Origin: Emticicia sp965283955 | Lineage (GTDB): Bacteria > Bacteroidota > Bacteroidia > Cytophagales > Spirosomataceae | NCBI GenBank assembly: GCA_965283955.1 | Contig: CBDIQW010000001.1 | Coordinates: forward strand, 496,001-560,000 | DNA: 64,000 nucleotides | Direction of reading: 5' to 3' | In this document: positions 46,243 to 54,174 of the stretch, piece after piece | Numbering within the stretch: the first letter of the stretch is position 1 | Layout: each line of letters starts with the position of its first letter | Translations under genes and position numbers: made by a program | The notes under the pieces: model-generated | Told to the model about the DNA's origin: nothing | The model's database searches: none | The model's input: only the letters and a program-made list of their open reading frames with translations

Positions 46243-47578
46243 TTAAACCAAAACAGCACCTGAATAAACAGCACCTGCTTTTGTAGCTTCCAATGGATAT
46301 TTGATGTGCCATTCAAACTCATCACGGAAGTGACGAATTGCACTGGCAACTGGCCAAGCGGCTGCATCGCCCAGTGGACAAATGGTATTTCCTTCAATTT
46401 TTTTCGATACATCAACTAATAAATCAATATCACTCATAGAACCTTTACCATGTTCGATACGGTTTAATACTTTTTGCATCCAGCCTGTTCCTTCACGACA
46501 TGGTGAACATTGCCCGCAAGATTCATGCTCATAAAACCTTGAAAAATTCCAAGTATTACGAACGATACAAGCGGTTTCGTCAAAAGCGATGAAACCTCCT
46601 GAACCTAACATAGTACCAGTTGCGAAACCACCATCTGACAAAGATTCATAAGACATTAATCTATCTTCACCATTCGCATTTTTCAAGAATAATGCACCTG
46701 GAACAATTGGCACTGATGAACCACCAGCAACAACCGCTTTCAATCGATGACCTGTGCGAACACCGCCGCAATATTCGTCAGAGTTTAAGAATTCATCACA
46801 AGACAGTCCAAGTTCGATTTCGTAAACACCTGGTTTGTTTATATGACCTGATGCTGAGATTAATTTTGTGCCAGTACTTTTGCCCACACCGACAGCAGCA
46901 TAAGCCTCGCCACCATTATTAATAATCCATGAAACCGTTGAGATTGATTCAACGTTATTTACTACGGTTGGACTTTGGTATAAACCTTTTACAGCTGGGA
47001 AAGGTGGCTTATTTCTTGGGTTTCCACGCTTTCCTTCGAGTGATTCTAAAAGGGCAGTTTCTTCTCCACAAATATATGCACCTCCACCTGGTTGTACTAC
47101 TAATTCTAAATCATAACCACTACCCAAGATATTTTTACCCAAGAAACCAGCAGCTTTTGCTTCTTCGATGGCTTTTTCAAGAATACGAATTACGTACATC
47201 AACTCACCTCTCACATAGATAAATGATTTGTTTGCACCCAAAGCGTAGCTTGAAATAATCATCCCCTCAACTAATAAGTGAGGAATGGTTTTCATTAAAT
47301 AATGGTCTTTGAACGTACCGCTCTGATTCGTCGGCATTACAAACTAAATAACGTGGTACACCTTCTGGCTTTGCCAGGAATGACCACTTCATTCCCATCG
47401 GGAAACCTGCACCTCCTCGTCCACGAACGCCGGATTTCTTGACTTCTTCTACAACCTCATCAGGAGTCATTTTCCTCAAGGCTTTTTCAACGGCAGTATA
47501 ACCGCCTTTCTTACGATAAACCTCAAGAGTCTCAATACCTGGTGTACTACAATGTTCGGTTAATATTTTTAGTGACAT
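46243..47578 (-). pseudogene. nuoF: NADH-quinone oxidoreductase subunit F, frameshifted as sequenced
   Basis: FMN- and NADH-binding subunit, about 445 residues if joined. The N-terminal frame has SGVRGRGGAGFPMGMKWSFL and YLVCNADESE; the second frame continues with GTFKDHYLMKTIPHLLVEGM, the FMN region GAGAYICGEETALLESLEG-type motif (GGGAYICGEETALLESLEGK), and the N3 cluster motif ESCGQCSPCREGTGWM. The break lies at about 47320, exactly at the conserved E-P-G-T segment (GAGCGGTACG where GAGCCNGGTACG is expected, i.e. two bases missing). Nine bases separate it from nuoE. Confidence 0.93.
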
Positions 47579-47587
47579 ATCTCTTTG

Positions 47588-48082
47588 TTACTTAGAAAGT
47601 TCTTCAATAATTTCATCAACTTTCTGATTGTTCAAGTGCATATAATATTTTTCACGAATTTGGAAACATGGTCCCCAACCACAAGCAGCCAAACATTCTA
47701 CCTCTTTCAAAGTGAAAAGGCCGTCGGCCGTTGTTTCACCCTTCTTAATACCCAATTTCTGTTGAAGGTGTCCGAATACTTCTTCTCCACCCATTAAAAC
47801 ACACGGACCTGTACGGCAATATTCGATTACATGCTTACCAACTGGTTCTAAATGAAACATCGTATAAAACGAAGCCACCTCATACACTTCAACTGGCTTG
47901 ATAGACAATAAACCTGCCACATAATCCATCACCCCTTGGCTCATCCATGCAAATTGCTCTTGAGCTAAATGCAAGACAGGTAACAAGGCTGATTTTTGTC
48001 TTCCTTCTGGATAACGTGCTATTATTTCTTGTACTTTCGCCAGTCTTTCGGGCGTAAAAACTATATTATTATTCTCAGTCAT
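47588..48082 (-). CDS. nuoE: NADH-quinone oxidoreductase subunit E
   Basis: 164 residues, thioredoxin-like 2Fe-2S protein (cluster N1a). ARYPEGRQKSALLPVLHLAQ, then EVASFYTMFHLEPVGKHVIE, the first Cys pair in YCRTGPCVLMGG and the second in ECLAACGWGPCFQI. Length normal. 14 bases after nuoD, so translationally close to its neighbours. Confidence 0.95.
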   Translation of the reverse strand: MTENNNIVFTPERLAKVQEIIARYPEGRQKSALLPVLHLAQEQFAWMSQGVMDYVAGLLSIKPVEVYEVASFYTMFHLEPVGKHVIEYCRTGPCVLMGGEEVFGHLQQKLGIKKGETTADGLFTLKEVECLAACGWGPCFQIREKYYMHLNNQKVDEIIEELSK

Positions 48083-48096
48083 TGTATAATCTTTTA

Positions 48097-49330
48097 TTAA
48101 GCATCTAACTCTCCAGCAATTACGTTTAAGCTACTCATAATTACGATGGCATCAGAAATTGAAACACCTTTGCACATTTCTGGGTATGCTTGATAATAAA
48201 TAAAGCTCGGACGACGGAAGTGTAAACGATAAGGAGCTCGACCACCATCACTTACTAAATAGAAACCAAGTTCTCCATTCCCACCTTCTACTGCATGATA
48301 CACTTCACCCGCAGGAGCATCAATTTCACCCATTACTATTTTAAAATGGTAAATCAAGGCTTCCATGTTTTTGTAAACATCTTGCTTTGGAGGCAAATAA
48401 TAATGATTTTCGTTGGCGTAGTATACTCCTTCTGGAAGGTTTTCAAGAGCCTGACGAATAATCTTCATACTTTCCCACATTTCTTGGTTACGCACCATGA
48501 ATCGGTCATAAGTATCTCCGTTGTGACCAACTGGAATATCAAACTCAAAATCTTGGTATGAAGAATAAGGCCCATCACACGAACATCATAATCAACACCG
48601 CAGCACGTAAGTTTCACCTGTAAAACCGTACTCCAATGCTCGTTCTCCTGTAATTGGACCTACATTTACAATTCTATCAACAAAAATACGATTACGATTG
48701 AAAAGCTTTTCAAACTCAGTCAATACTTTTGGTAAACTATTGTAAATCAAATCCTTAATCTTAGCGATTGCTGTCGGAGATAAATCTCTTTCCATTCCAC
48801 CAATTCTACCCATATTGGTTGTTAGACGAAAGACTGCACATTTCTTCGTAGATTTCATATATTTTTTCACGTTCTTGGAAAACATATAAGAAACCAGAAT
48901 AAGCACCTGTATCAACACCTAAGATTGAATTACAAATAATGTGGTCAGCAATACGAGCCAACTCCATCATAATTACACGAATATATTCTGCCCTTTTTGG
49001 TACGGTGACGCCCAAAAGTTTTTCTACTGTCATGTGCCATCCCATGTTATTGATGGGCGACGAACAGTAGTTCATTCGATCAGTAAGAGTTGTAATTTGG
49101 TAGAAAGGACGACGCTCTGCAATTTTTTCAAACGCACGGTGAATGTAACCGATTGTTTGCTCGCCCGAAACGATTTTCTCCCCATCCATCTTCAAGATAT
49201 TTTGAAAAATACCGTGTGTAGCTGGGTGAGTTGGCCCAAGATTTAAAGTAGTAAATTCAGTATCTTCAACTATTGGTCTGTTTAAGGCCAAAGCATCTGA
49301 TGTATTTTTTGGTATTAGTATATCTTCCAT
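48097..49330 (-). pseudogene. nuoD: NADH-quinone oxidoreductase subunit D, multiply frameshifted as sequenced
   Basis: About 410 residues if joined; quinone-site subunit of the hydrophilic arm. Start ATG 49330 (a TTG extension to 49342 is unlikely): LNLGPTHPATHGIFQNILKM, YIHRAFEKIAERRPFYQ, TDRMNYCSSPINNMGW. Frame changes occur near 48815 (at C-G-A-R-L-T-T-N-M-G), near 48595 (at F-T-G-P-N-L-R-A-A-G) and near 48570 (GGCCTTATTC where GGCCCTTATTC is expected). The last frame holds VGHNGDTYDRF-type sequence and RLHFRRPSFIYYQAYPEMCK. Conservation between breaks is high, hence probable consensus errors. Confidence 0.92.
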
Positions 49331-49332
49331 GT

Positions 49333-49360
49333 CAATTATCAATTATCAATTATCAATTTT
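49333..49360. repeat. Tandem heptamer immediately upstream of nuoD
   Basis: Three exact copies of CAATTAT plus a partial fourth, ending two bases from the nuoD start codon on the minus strand. It occupies the position of a translation-initiation region. Confidence 0.75.
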
Positions 49361-49412
49361 AGCAAAATTGTCAACTGATTTATTGTTCATTGTTTAATTG
49401 TTAATTGAAAAT

Positions 49413-49910
49413 TTATCTTCCAAACAAGGCATCAATCTTATCTTCACGAGTGGCATCTTCGAGTGCATATTCTTTACGCATCGGGAAATAGTCCATTTCT
49501 TCGATATTCAAGATTCTGATAAGTTTTGGGTGACCATCAAAAAGAATTCCGAAGAAATCGTAGGTTTCTCTTTCCATCCAATTGGCTGTCGGCCAAACTG
49601 TAGTTGCGGTTGGAATATGTATATCATCTTGTGACAAGAAAACTTTGATGCGAATCCTCACATTATTTTCAAGGCTATGTAGGTGATAAATCACACCAAA
49701 CTCAGCACCTTGATTATCAGGCAAATGAATACCCGTCAAATCAGTTAAGAAATTAAAACGAAAAGTTTCGTGTTGCTTTAAATACTCAAGAAGCGAAATG
49801 ATATTCTGACGATTGGTAGTTAATGTAAGTAATCCCCAAGGCTCTTCAAAAGAGTGGGTATTTTCTCCAAACTTTGCTACTATATCTTCAGCTATTTGTT
49901 GATTAGTCAT
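49413..49910 (-). CDS. nuoC: NADH-quinone oxidoreductase subunit C
   Basis: 165 residues (30-kDa subunit). HETFRFNFLTDLTGIHLPDN, FGVIYHLHSLENNVRIRIKV, then the signature TTVWPTANWMERETYDFFGI and FDGHPKLIRILNIEEMDYFP. Separate from nuoD rather than fused, as in most phyla. 44 bases after nuoB. Part of the hydrophilic arm; no cofactor. Confidence 0.94.
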   Translation of the reverse strand: MTNQQIAEDIVAKFGENTHSFEEPWGLLTLTTNRQNIISLLEYLKQHETFRFNFLTDLTGIHLPDNQGAEFGVIYHLHSLENNVRIRIKVFLSQDDIHIPTATTVWPTANWMERETYDFFGILFDGHPKLIRILNIEEMDYFPMRKEYALEDATREDKIDALFGR

Positions 49911-49954
49911 TCTAATTCTAAAATTTAAACTTTCTTCAATAAGAAATCTATACT

Positions 49955-50500
49955 TTATTGAATGTTGTAAGATTCTAATAAAGCTTGATATTCGGAAGTA
50001 TTTCTTCTACGAAGTGACTCATTGACAGCCAATTCTTGAATTTGCATTAATCCATCTAAGATTTGTTCTGGGCGTGGTGGGCAACCTGGCACATATACAT
50101 CTACTGGTATCACACGGTCAATGCCCTGCAATACTGAATATGTATCAAAAACTCCACCACTGGAAGCACAAGCACCAACAGCGATCACCCAACGAGGTTC
50201 TGCCATTTGCAAGTAAACTTGCTTTAGAACAGGTGCCATTTTTTTGGCAATTGTTCCCATAACCATCAATAAATCGGCTTGGCGTGGAGAGAAACTTGGA
50301 CGTTCAGAACCAAAACGAGAAATATCGTAGTGAGCACCCATTGTTGCCATAAACTCAATTCCGCAACAAGAAGTTGCGAATGGCAGTGGCCATAATGATT
50401 TACTACGGGCAATTCCGATTACTTTTTCAAATGAAGTTGCAAAAAAGCCAGAACCTTCAAATCCTTCGGGAGCTTCTATTGTTTTTATTTGATTACTCAT
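49955..50500 (-). CDS. nuoB: NADH-quinone oxidoreductase subunit B
   Basis: 181 residues; carries cluster N2, the last in the chain before quinone. Tandem Cys in LPFATSCCGIEFMATMGAHY, then DISRFGSERPSFSPRQADLL, the third Cys in VIAVGACASSGGVFDTYSV and the fourth in VYVPGCPPRPEQILDGLM. Complete and typical. 92 bases after nuoA. Confidence 0.96.
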   Translation of the reverse strand: MSNQIKTIEAPEGFEGSGFFATSFEKVIGIARSKSLWPLPFATSCCGIEFMATMGAHYDISRFGSERPSFSPRQADLLMVMGTIAKKMAPVLKQVYLQMAEPRWVIAVGACASSGGVFDTYSVLQGIDRVIPVDVYVPGCPPRPEQILDGLMQIQELAVNESLRRRNTSEYQALLESYNIQ

Positions 50501-50592
50501 GTTTTTTGATTATCAATAGTATAATTGTAGTCCTACAATTGCTATTATTTCAACTATGTGTTAAGTTAATTTGTTTTAGTAAAAACAAATTA

Positions 50593-50967
50593 TTAATCTC
50601 TTTCCCAGCTTAATACGCCTTTGCGAATGATATAGTAAAAACCAGCCATCAAAAGTGTTAGGAATACAACCATTTCGGTAAAGCCAAACCAGCCGAGCTT
50701 TTTAAAATTTACTGCCCAAGGATACATGAAGATCACCTCAACATCGAAAAGTACAAACAAAATGGCAGTAAGGAAATATTTGATTGAAATCGGTGTACGG
50801 GCATCTCCTTCGGAGTCAATACCACACTCAAACGGAGCATCTTTTAATTCACTGTTTCTTTTTGGGCCAATTGCGTGGGTTACAATCATCGTTGTGACAA
50901 TAAACCCGATAGCTGCTATGATAAGCACCAAAATTGGGAGGAAATCTGAAGGCAAATATTCTTTCAT
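50593..50967 (-). CDS. nuoA: NADH-quinone oxidoreductase subunit A
   Basis: 124 residues, three membrane helices. KDAPFECGIDSEGDARTPIS is the conserved TMH1-2 loop (E-C-G), IKYFLTAILFVLFDVEVIFM the second helix with its acidic pair. First gene of the operon; an exact Bacteroidota promoter lies 80 bases upstream. Confidence 0.95.
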   Translation of the reverse strand: MKEYLPSDFLPILVLIIAAIGFIVTTMIVTHAIGPKRNSELKDAPFECGIDSEGDARTPISIKYFLTAILFVLFDVEVIFMYPWAVNFKKLGWFGFTEMVVFLTLLMAGFYYIIRKGVLSWERD

Positions 50968-51046
50968 AAATCAATAATTAACAGTAGTCAAAGGTTTTCA
51001 AAATTTGTTATTAACGGCTTTTTACTACTTCCCATCTTTTATGTTC

Positions 51047-51076
51047 CAAAATTACTATTGTTATGCTTAGAAACAA
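51047..51076 (-). promoter_or_regulatory. Promoter of the nuo operon
   Basis: On the minus strand TTG, 19-base spacer, TAATTTTG. It starts immediately after the terminator of the preceding T9SS gene; the nuoA start codon is 80 bases downstream. Confidence 0.65.
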
Positions 51077-51079
51077 AAT

Positions 51080-51108
51080 AAAAAAGGGGCGAAAATATTT
51101 TCACCCCC
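51080..51108 (-). terminator. Terminator after the first T9SS esterase-like gene
   Basis: Near-perfect hairpin GGGGTGAAAAT / ATTTTCGCCCC on the minus strand followed by six T. Confidence 0.8.
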
Positions 51109-51112
51109 GTTT

Positions 51113-54058
51113 TTATTTAATGATTACTCGTGAAGATGCTTCATAAGAACCACTTACCAAACGAATGATATAAATACCTTTTTCTAAATGTCGTAAATCA
51201 AGCGGACGTTTTTCTTTTAAATCGCTCATTATACCTGAGTATACTTTCTGTCCTGCAAGTGTAAAGACCGCTATTTCGGCATTTGGGTTGTCAGCAATTG
51301 TCTCAATTGTAAATTGTCCATTGGAGTTCGGATTTGGATAAGCTCGGAATCCTTTATCGAGATAAGGGACGAATACATTTACAGGATTTGAAAATTGTGA
51401 ATAGCATACTAATTCTTTATTATTTGCTAACGAATATTTCATTGCCATCCGAACAGAATAATTTCCAGATGTACTGGCTTTTAAAATGGCTGAAACCGTA
51501 GAAAGGTCTTCGTTATCTTTCTTCCAATTGAAAAACTGGGCTGAATTATTATTTTGCGAAGTTGCTAAAAGTTGAAAAGTTCCATCAATACTAATACTTG
51601 GCACTGGAGGCGTTGCTTTGACTGTCACCTCAAATGATGTTGGTTTAGACAAACAATTTTTATCGTCTTTTATACGTAGAGTATATATCCCTGCTTTATC
51701 AACAGCAATACCTTTTGAAATAGCACCTGTACTCCATGTATATGCTACGGCATCATTCGCAATTAAGGATAAACTTGTACCTTCACAAATCGTACTAATT
51801 CCATCACTTGTTGAAATTATTGCAATTGGAGATGGAATATGATTTAATTTAATTGTATCAGGAGAGGATTCACACCCATTTCTATCTCTAATAGATAAGC
51901 TATATATACCTTCTTTTACAACAAATATTTCTCTTGTTGATTCTCCAGTACTCCATCGGTAGCCTTGAGCTGACTCAACCTGAGGAGATAAACCTACAAC
52001 ATTTCCTTCACAAAACTTATCAACTCCATCAGCTTTAATCTTCACTATTGGGAGTGCATTTACAGTAATTTTCTTCGAAATCAATTCCGAACTGCAACCA
52101 AAACTATCTTTCACACGCAATGTATATATACCATCTGTACGTATATTGATTGTTTTACTTGTAGCACCCGTACTCCATAGGTAAGAAGGAAAATCATTTT
52201 CAGGGAAAATGTTCACACTCTTTCCGAGACAGAACGTTGTCTCACCATCTGCGACAATTGATGAAGACGGGCGTGGACGAAAATTTATATCAATGAAAGA
52301 TTGTGATTCACATCCATTTTGACCTCTTATGCGTAGATTATATGAGCCTGCTTTATTTACTGTTATACGTTTTGTGTTTTCATTTGTACTCCATTGATAG
52401 GAAATACCATCATTATTTGTTGTAAAGAGTTCTACCGATTCATCGGGACAAATAGGTAAAGATTTGCTTACACTAATAACATTAAATGGCGATGGCAAAA
52501 CATTCACGTTCACGGGTTTAGATGCTGGTGAAACACAGCCGTTGATAGAATAATTTACTACGGTGTAGTTTCCAGCCCCACGGACAACAATTGATTGTCC
52601 CCTTTCTCCATTACTCCAGAGGTTTCCTCCATTTACATTTGAAGTCAGAACAACCCCTTGTCCATCACAGAAAGTTGTATTTCCATTCGCAGTAATAGTA
52701 GGTTGACTTACATTATTATTGGTTGAGAGGGTGATAGGCTGTGAAAAAACTGTATTCCCAACATCATCTTGAGCTTTGAATGAAAATGTTCCATTCGTGA
52801 CAGTTATAAAATTTGCAGTGCCACCATTACTCCACTTATAAGCAGAATAACCACTTGTTGTGACAGTAAACTTGTTAATAGTAGTATTTGGGTTACAAAT
52901 AATATTAACAGGTGGCAAATTTCTTGGAGCCAATGGTTGTGAATTCGCAAAGAAATTACCATCTAAATAGTTATTCCAATAATCTGCGGCCGACCATAAT
53001 CCGTCATAATGAAAATGTATGCCATCTGCTCTTTGATTTGAACCAACAATTTCGTCGGTCATAGGGCCAGCAAATACATTTGCTACACGTTGAATAGTTA
53101 AGTTCTGTCCTTCAATAACTGTTGGTAAAAGTGTAGGGTTTCTTGAAGAACGAGCGACGACCCAAGCTAAATCTCCTTTTTTTGAGTCGGATCTACTTTT
53201 TTCGATAATAGTTCGTAAATTATTATAATAATTTTCTGCACTTGAATTCCCATCACTCTCGCCTTGTTGCCATAAAATACCTCTTACTCCTGTTCGTGTT
53301 GCAAAGTGTTGAAGTGCAGCTTTCATACCTCTATAGGGCATACCTTCTACTCTTACAAATGTAGGTAGTTCGGTTCTTAAATCCTGCCCATCAGCAGAGC
53401 GTCGCCAAACCTCACAACTCAATCCTCCTAAAGCAGCACCATAAAATAAAACAGGGACATTAAGTTTTTGCACGAGTTTATCGCCAAGTTTGGCCCAAAA
53501 CCATGGAACATAGTTATAAGGAGCCATCTTGGTATTATTACCCATCTGAGAAAATTGAAAAGGTAGTGCCTCTTCATTCAGATTTGGGTCGTAATAGTTA
53601 ATAACCGAAACTCTATCATCTGATGCTCCAATTGTTGCACCAGAGTAAGACTGGTCTCCTTGGGCATTAGACTGCCCAGCTACAATAAAAACTTCTCCAA
53701 TACCGACTCGTTCGAGCGTTGTATTCGTCACTACATTACCATTGAGAAACCCTCTAACTTCAATATTATACCAACCGCCACTTAGCTGAAGAGTTCCACT
53801 AAAAATACCATTATTACGAAAATCTTGAACAGCGTTCCAGCCAGTCTCAGAGCCTTGCCCTCCCCAAACTGGTACTGCTCTTGCCTCTATCCTATCAAGT
53901 TGTTGGAAATAACTGCCAGCTATGTTGATATTGGCTTGATTCTGGTTATTTCTTTGGAAAACTATGCGTGAAACTGGGAAGGTAATTTGTATTTGTGAAT
54001 AAGAATCTAAAAGAACAATATTCATCAACAAAATTAACCAATTCCTTAAATAATTCAT
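51113..54058 (-). CDS. T9SS-secreted SGNH/sialate O-acetylesterase-like protein with Ig-like repeats
   Basis: 981 residues. Signal peptide, a beta-rich N-domain, then a DUF303/SASA-type esterase domain: GEVFIVAGQSNAQGD (nucleophile Ser), GVRGILWQQGESDGNSSAEN, and RADGIHFHYDGL (catalytic Asp-x-x-His) at about 345-360. After that come five repeats of about 80 residues, each with FC-G at the start, Y-x-WSTG in the middle and a second Cys (GCES/GCSS), and a C-terminal T9SS type A sorting domain (YPNPNSNGQFTIET ... LRHLEKGIYIIRLVSG). Probably removes acetyl or similar esters from glycans at the cell surface. Tandem paralogue of the next gene. Confidence 0.85.
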   Translation of the reverse strand: MNYLRNWLILLMNIVLLDSYSQIQITFPVSRIVFQRNNQNQANINIAGSYFQQLDRIEARAVPVWGGQGSETGWNAVQDFRNNGIFSGTLQLSGGWYNIEVRGFLNGNVVTNTTLERVGIGEVFIVAGQSNAQGDQSYSGATIGASDDRVSVINYYDPNLNEEALPFQFSQMGNNTKMAPYNYVPWFWAKLGDKLVQKLNVPVLFYGAALGGLSCEVWRRSADGQDLRTELPTFVRVEGMPYRGMKAALQHFATRTGVRGILWQQGESDGNSSAENYYNNLRTIIEKSRSDSKKGDLAWVVARSSRNPTLLPTVIEGQNLTIQRVANVFAGPMTDEIVGSNQRADGIHFHYDGLWSAADYWNNYLDGNFFANSQPLAPRNLPPVNIICNPNTTINKFTVTTSGYSAYKWSNGGTANFITVTNGTFSFKAQDDVGNTVFSQPITLSTNNNVSQPTITANGNTTFCDGQGVVLTSNVNGGNLWSNGERGQSIVVRGAGNYTVVNYSINGCVSPASKPVNVNVLPSPFNVISVSKSLPICPDESVELFTTNNDGISYQWSTNENTKRITVNKAGSYNLRIRGQNGCESQSFIDINFRPRPSSSIVADGETTFCLGKSVNIFPENDFPSYLWSTGATSKTINIRTDGIYTLRVKDSFGCSSELISKKITVNALPIVKIKADGVDKFCEGNVVGLSPQVESAQGYRWSTGESTREIFVVKEGIYSLSIRDRNGCESSPDTIKLNHIPSPIAIISTSDGISTICEGTSLSLIANDAVAYTWSTGAISKGIAVDKAGIYTLRIKDDKNCLSKPTSFEVTVKATPPVPSISIDGTFQLLATSQNNNSAQFFNWKKDNEDLSTVSAILKASTSGNYSVRMAMKYSLANNKELVCYSQFSNPVNVFVPYLDKGFRAYPNPNSNGQFTIETIADNPNAEIAVFTLAGQKVYSGIMSDLKEKRPLDLRHLEKGIYIIRLVSGSYEASSRVIIK

Positions 54059-54089
54059 TCTTAAACGGATTAAGGTTCATTGCCTTTTA

Positions 54090-54120
54090 CAAAATTACAA
54101 CAGACAATAGCTATAATCAA
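54090..54120 (-). promoter_or_regulatory. Promoter of the 51113-54058 gene
   Basis: Minus strand TTG, 20-base spacer, TAATTTTG; 32 bases upstream of the start codon. It suggests that the two tandem paralogues are transcribed separately. Confidence 0.5.
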
Positions 54121-54174
54121 TATGGATTAGATAATCTTGAATAAAAAAATTATTTAATGGCAAAAATCTACGTT

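Noticed and set aside
48097..49330. Programmed frameshifting in nuoD and other genes
   Set aside because: Breaks are numerous, in different contexts, without slippery heptamers or stimulatory structures, and in genes not known for recoding.
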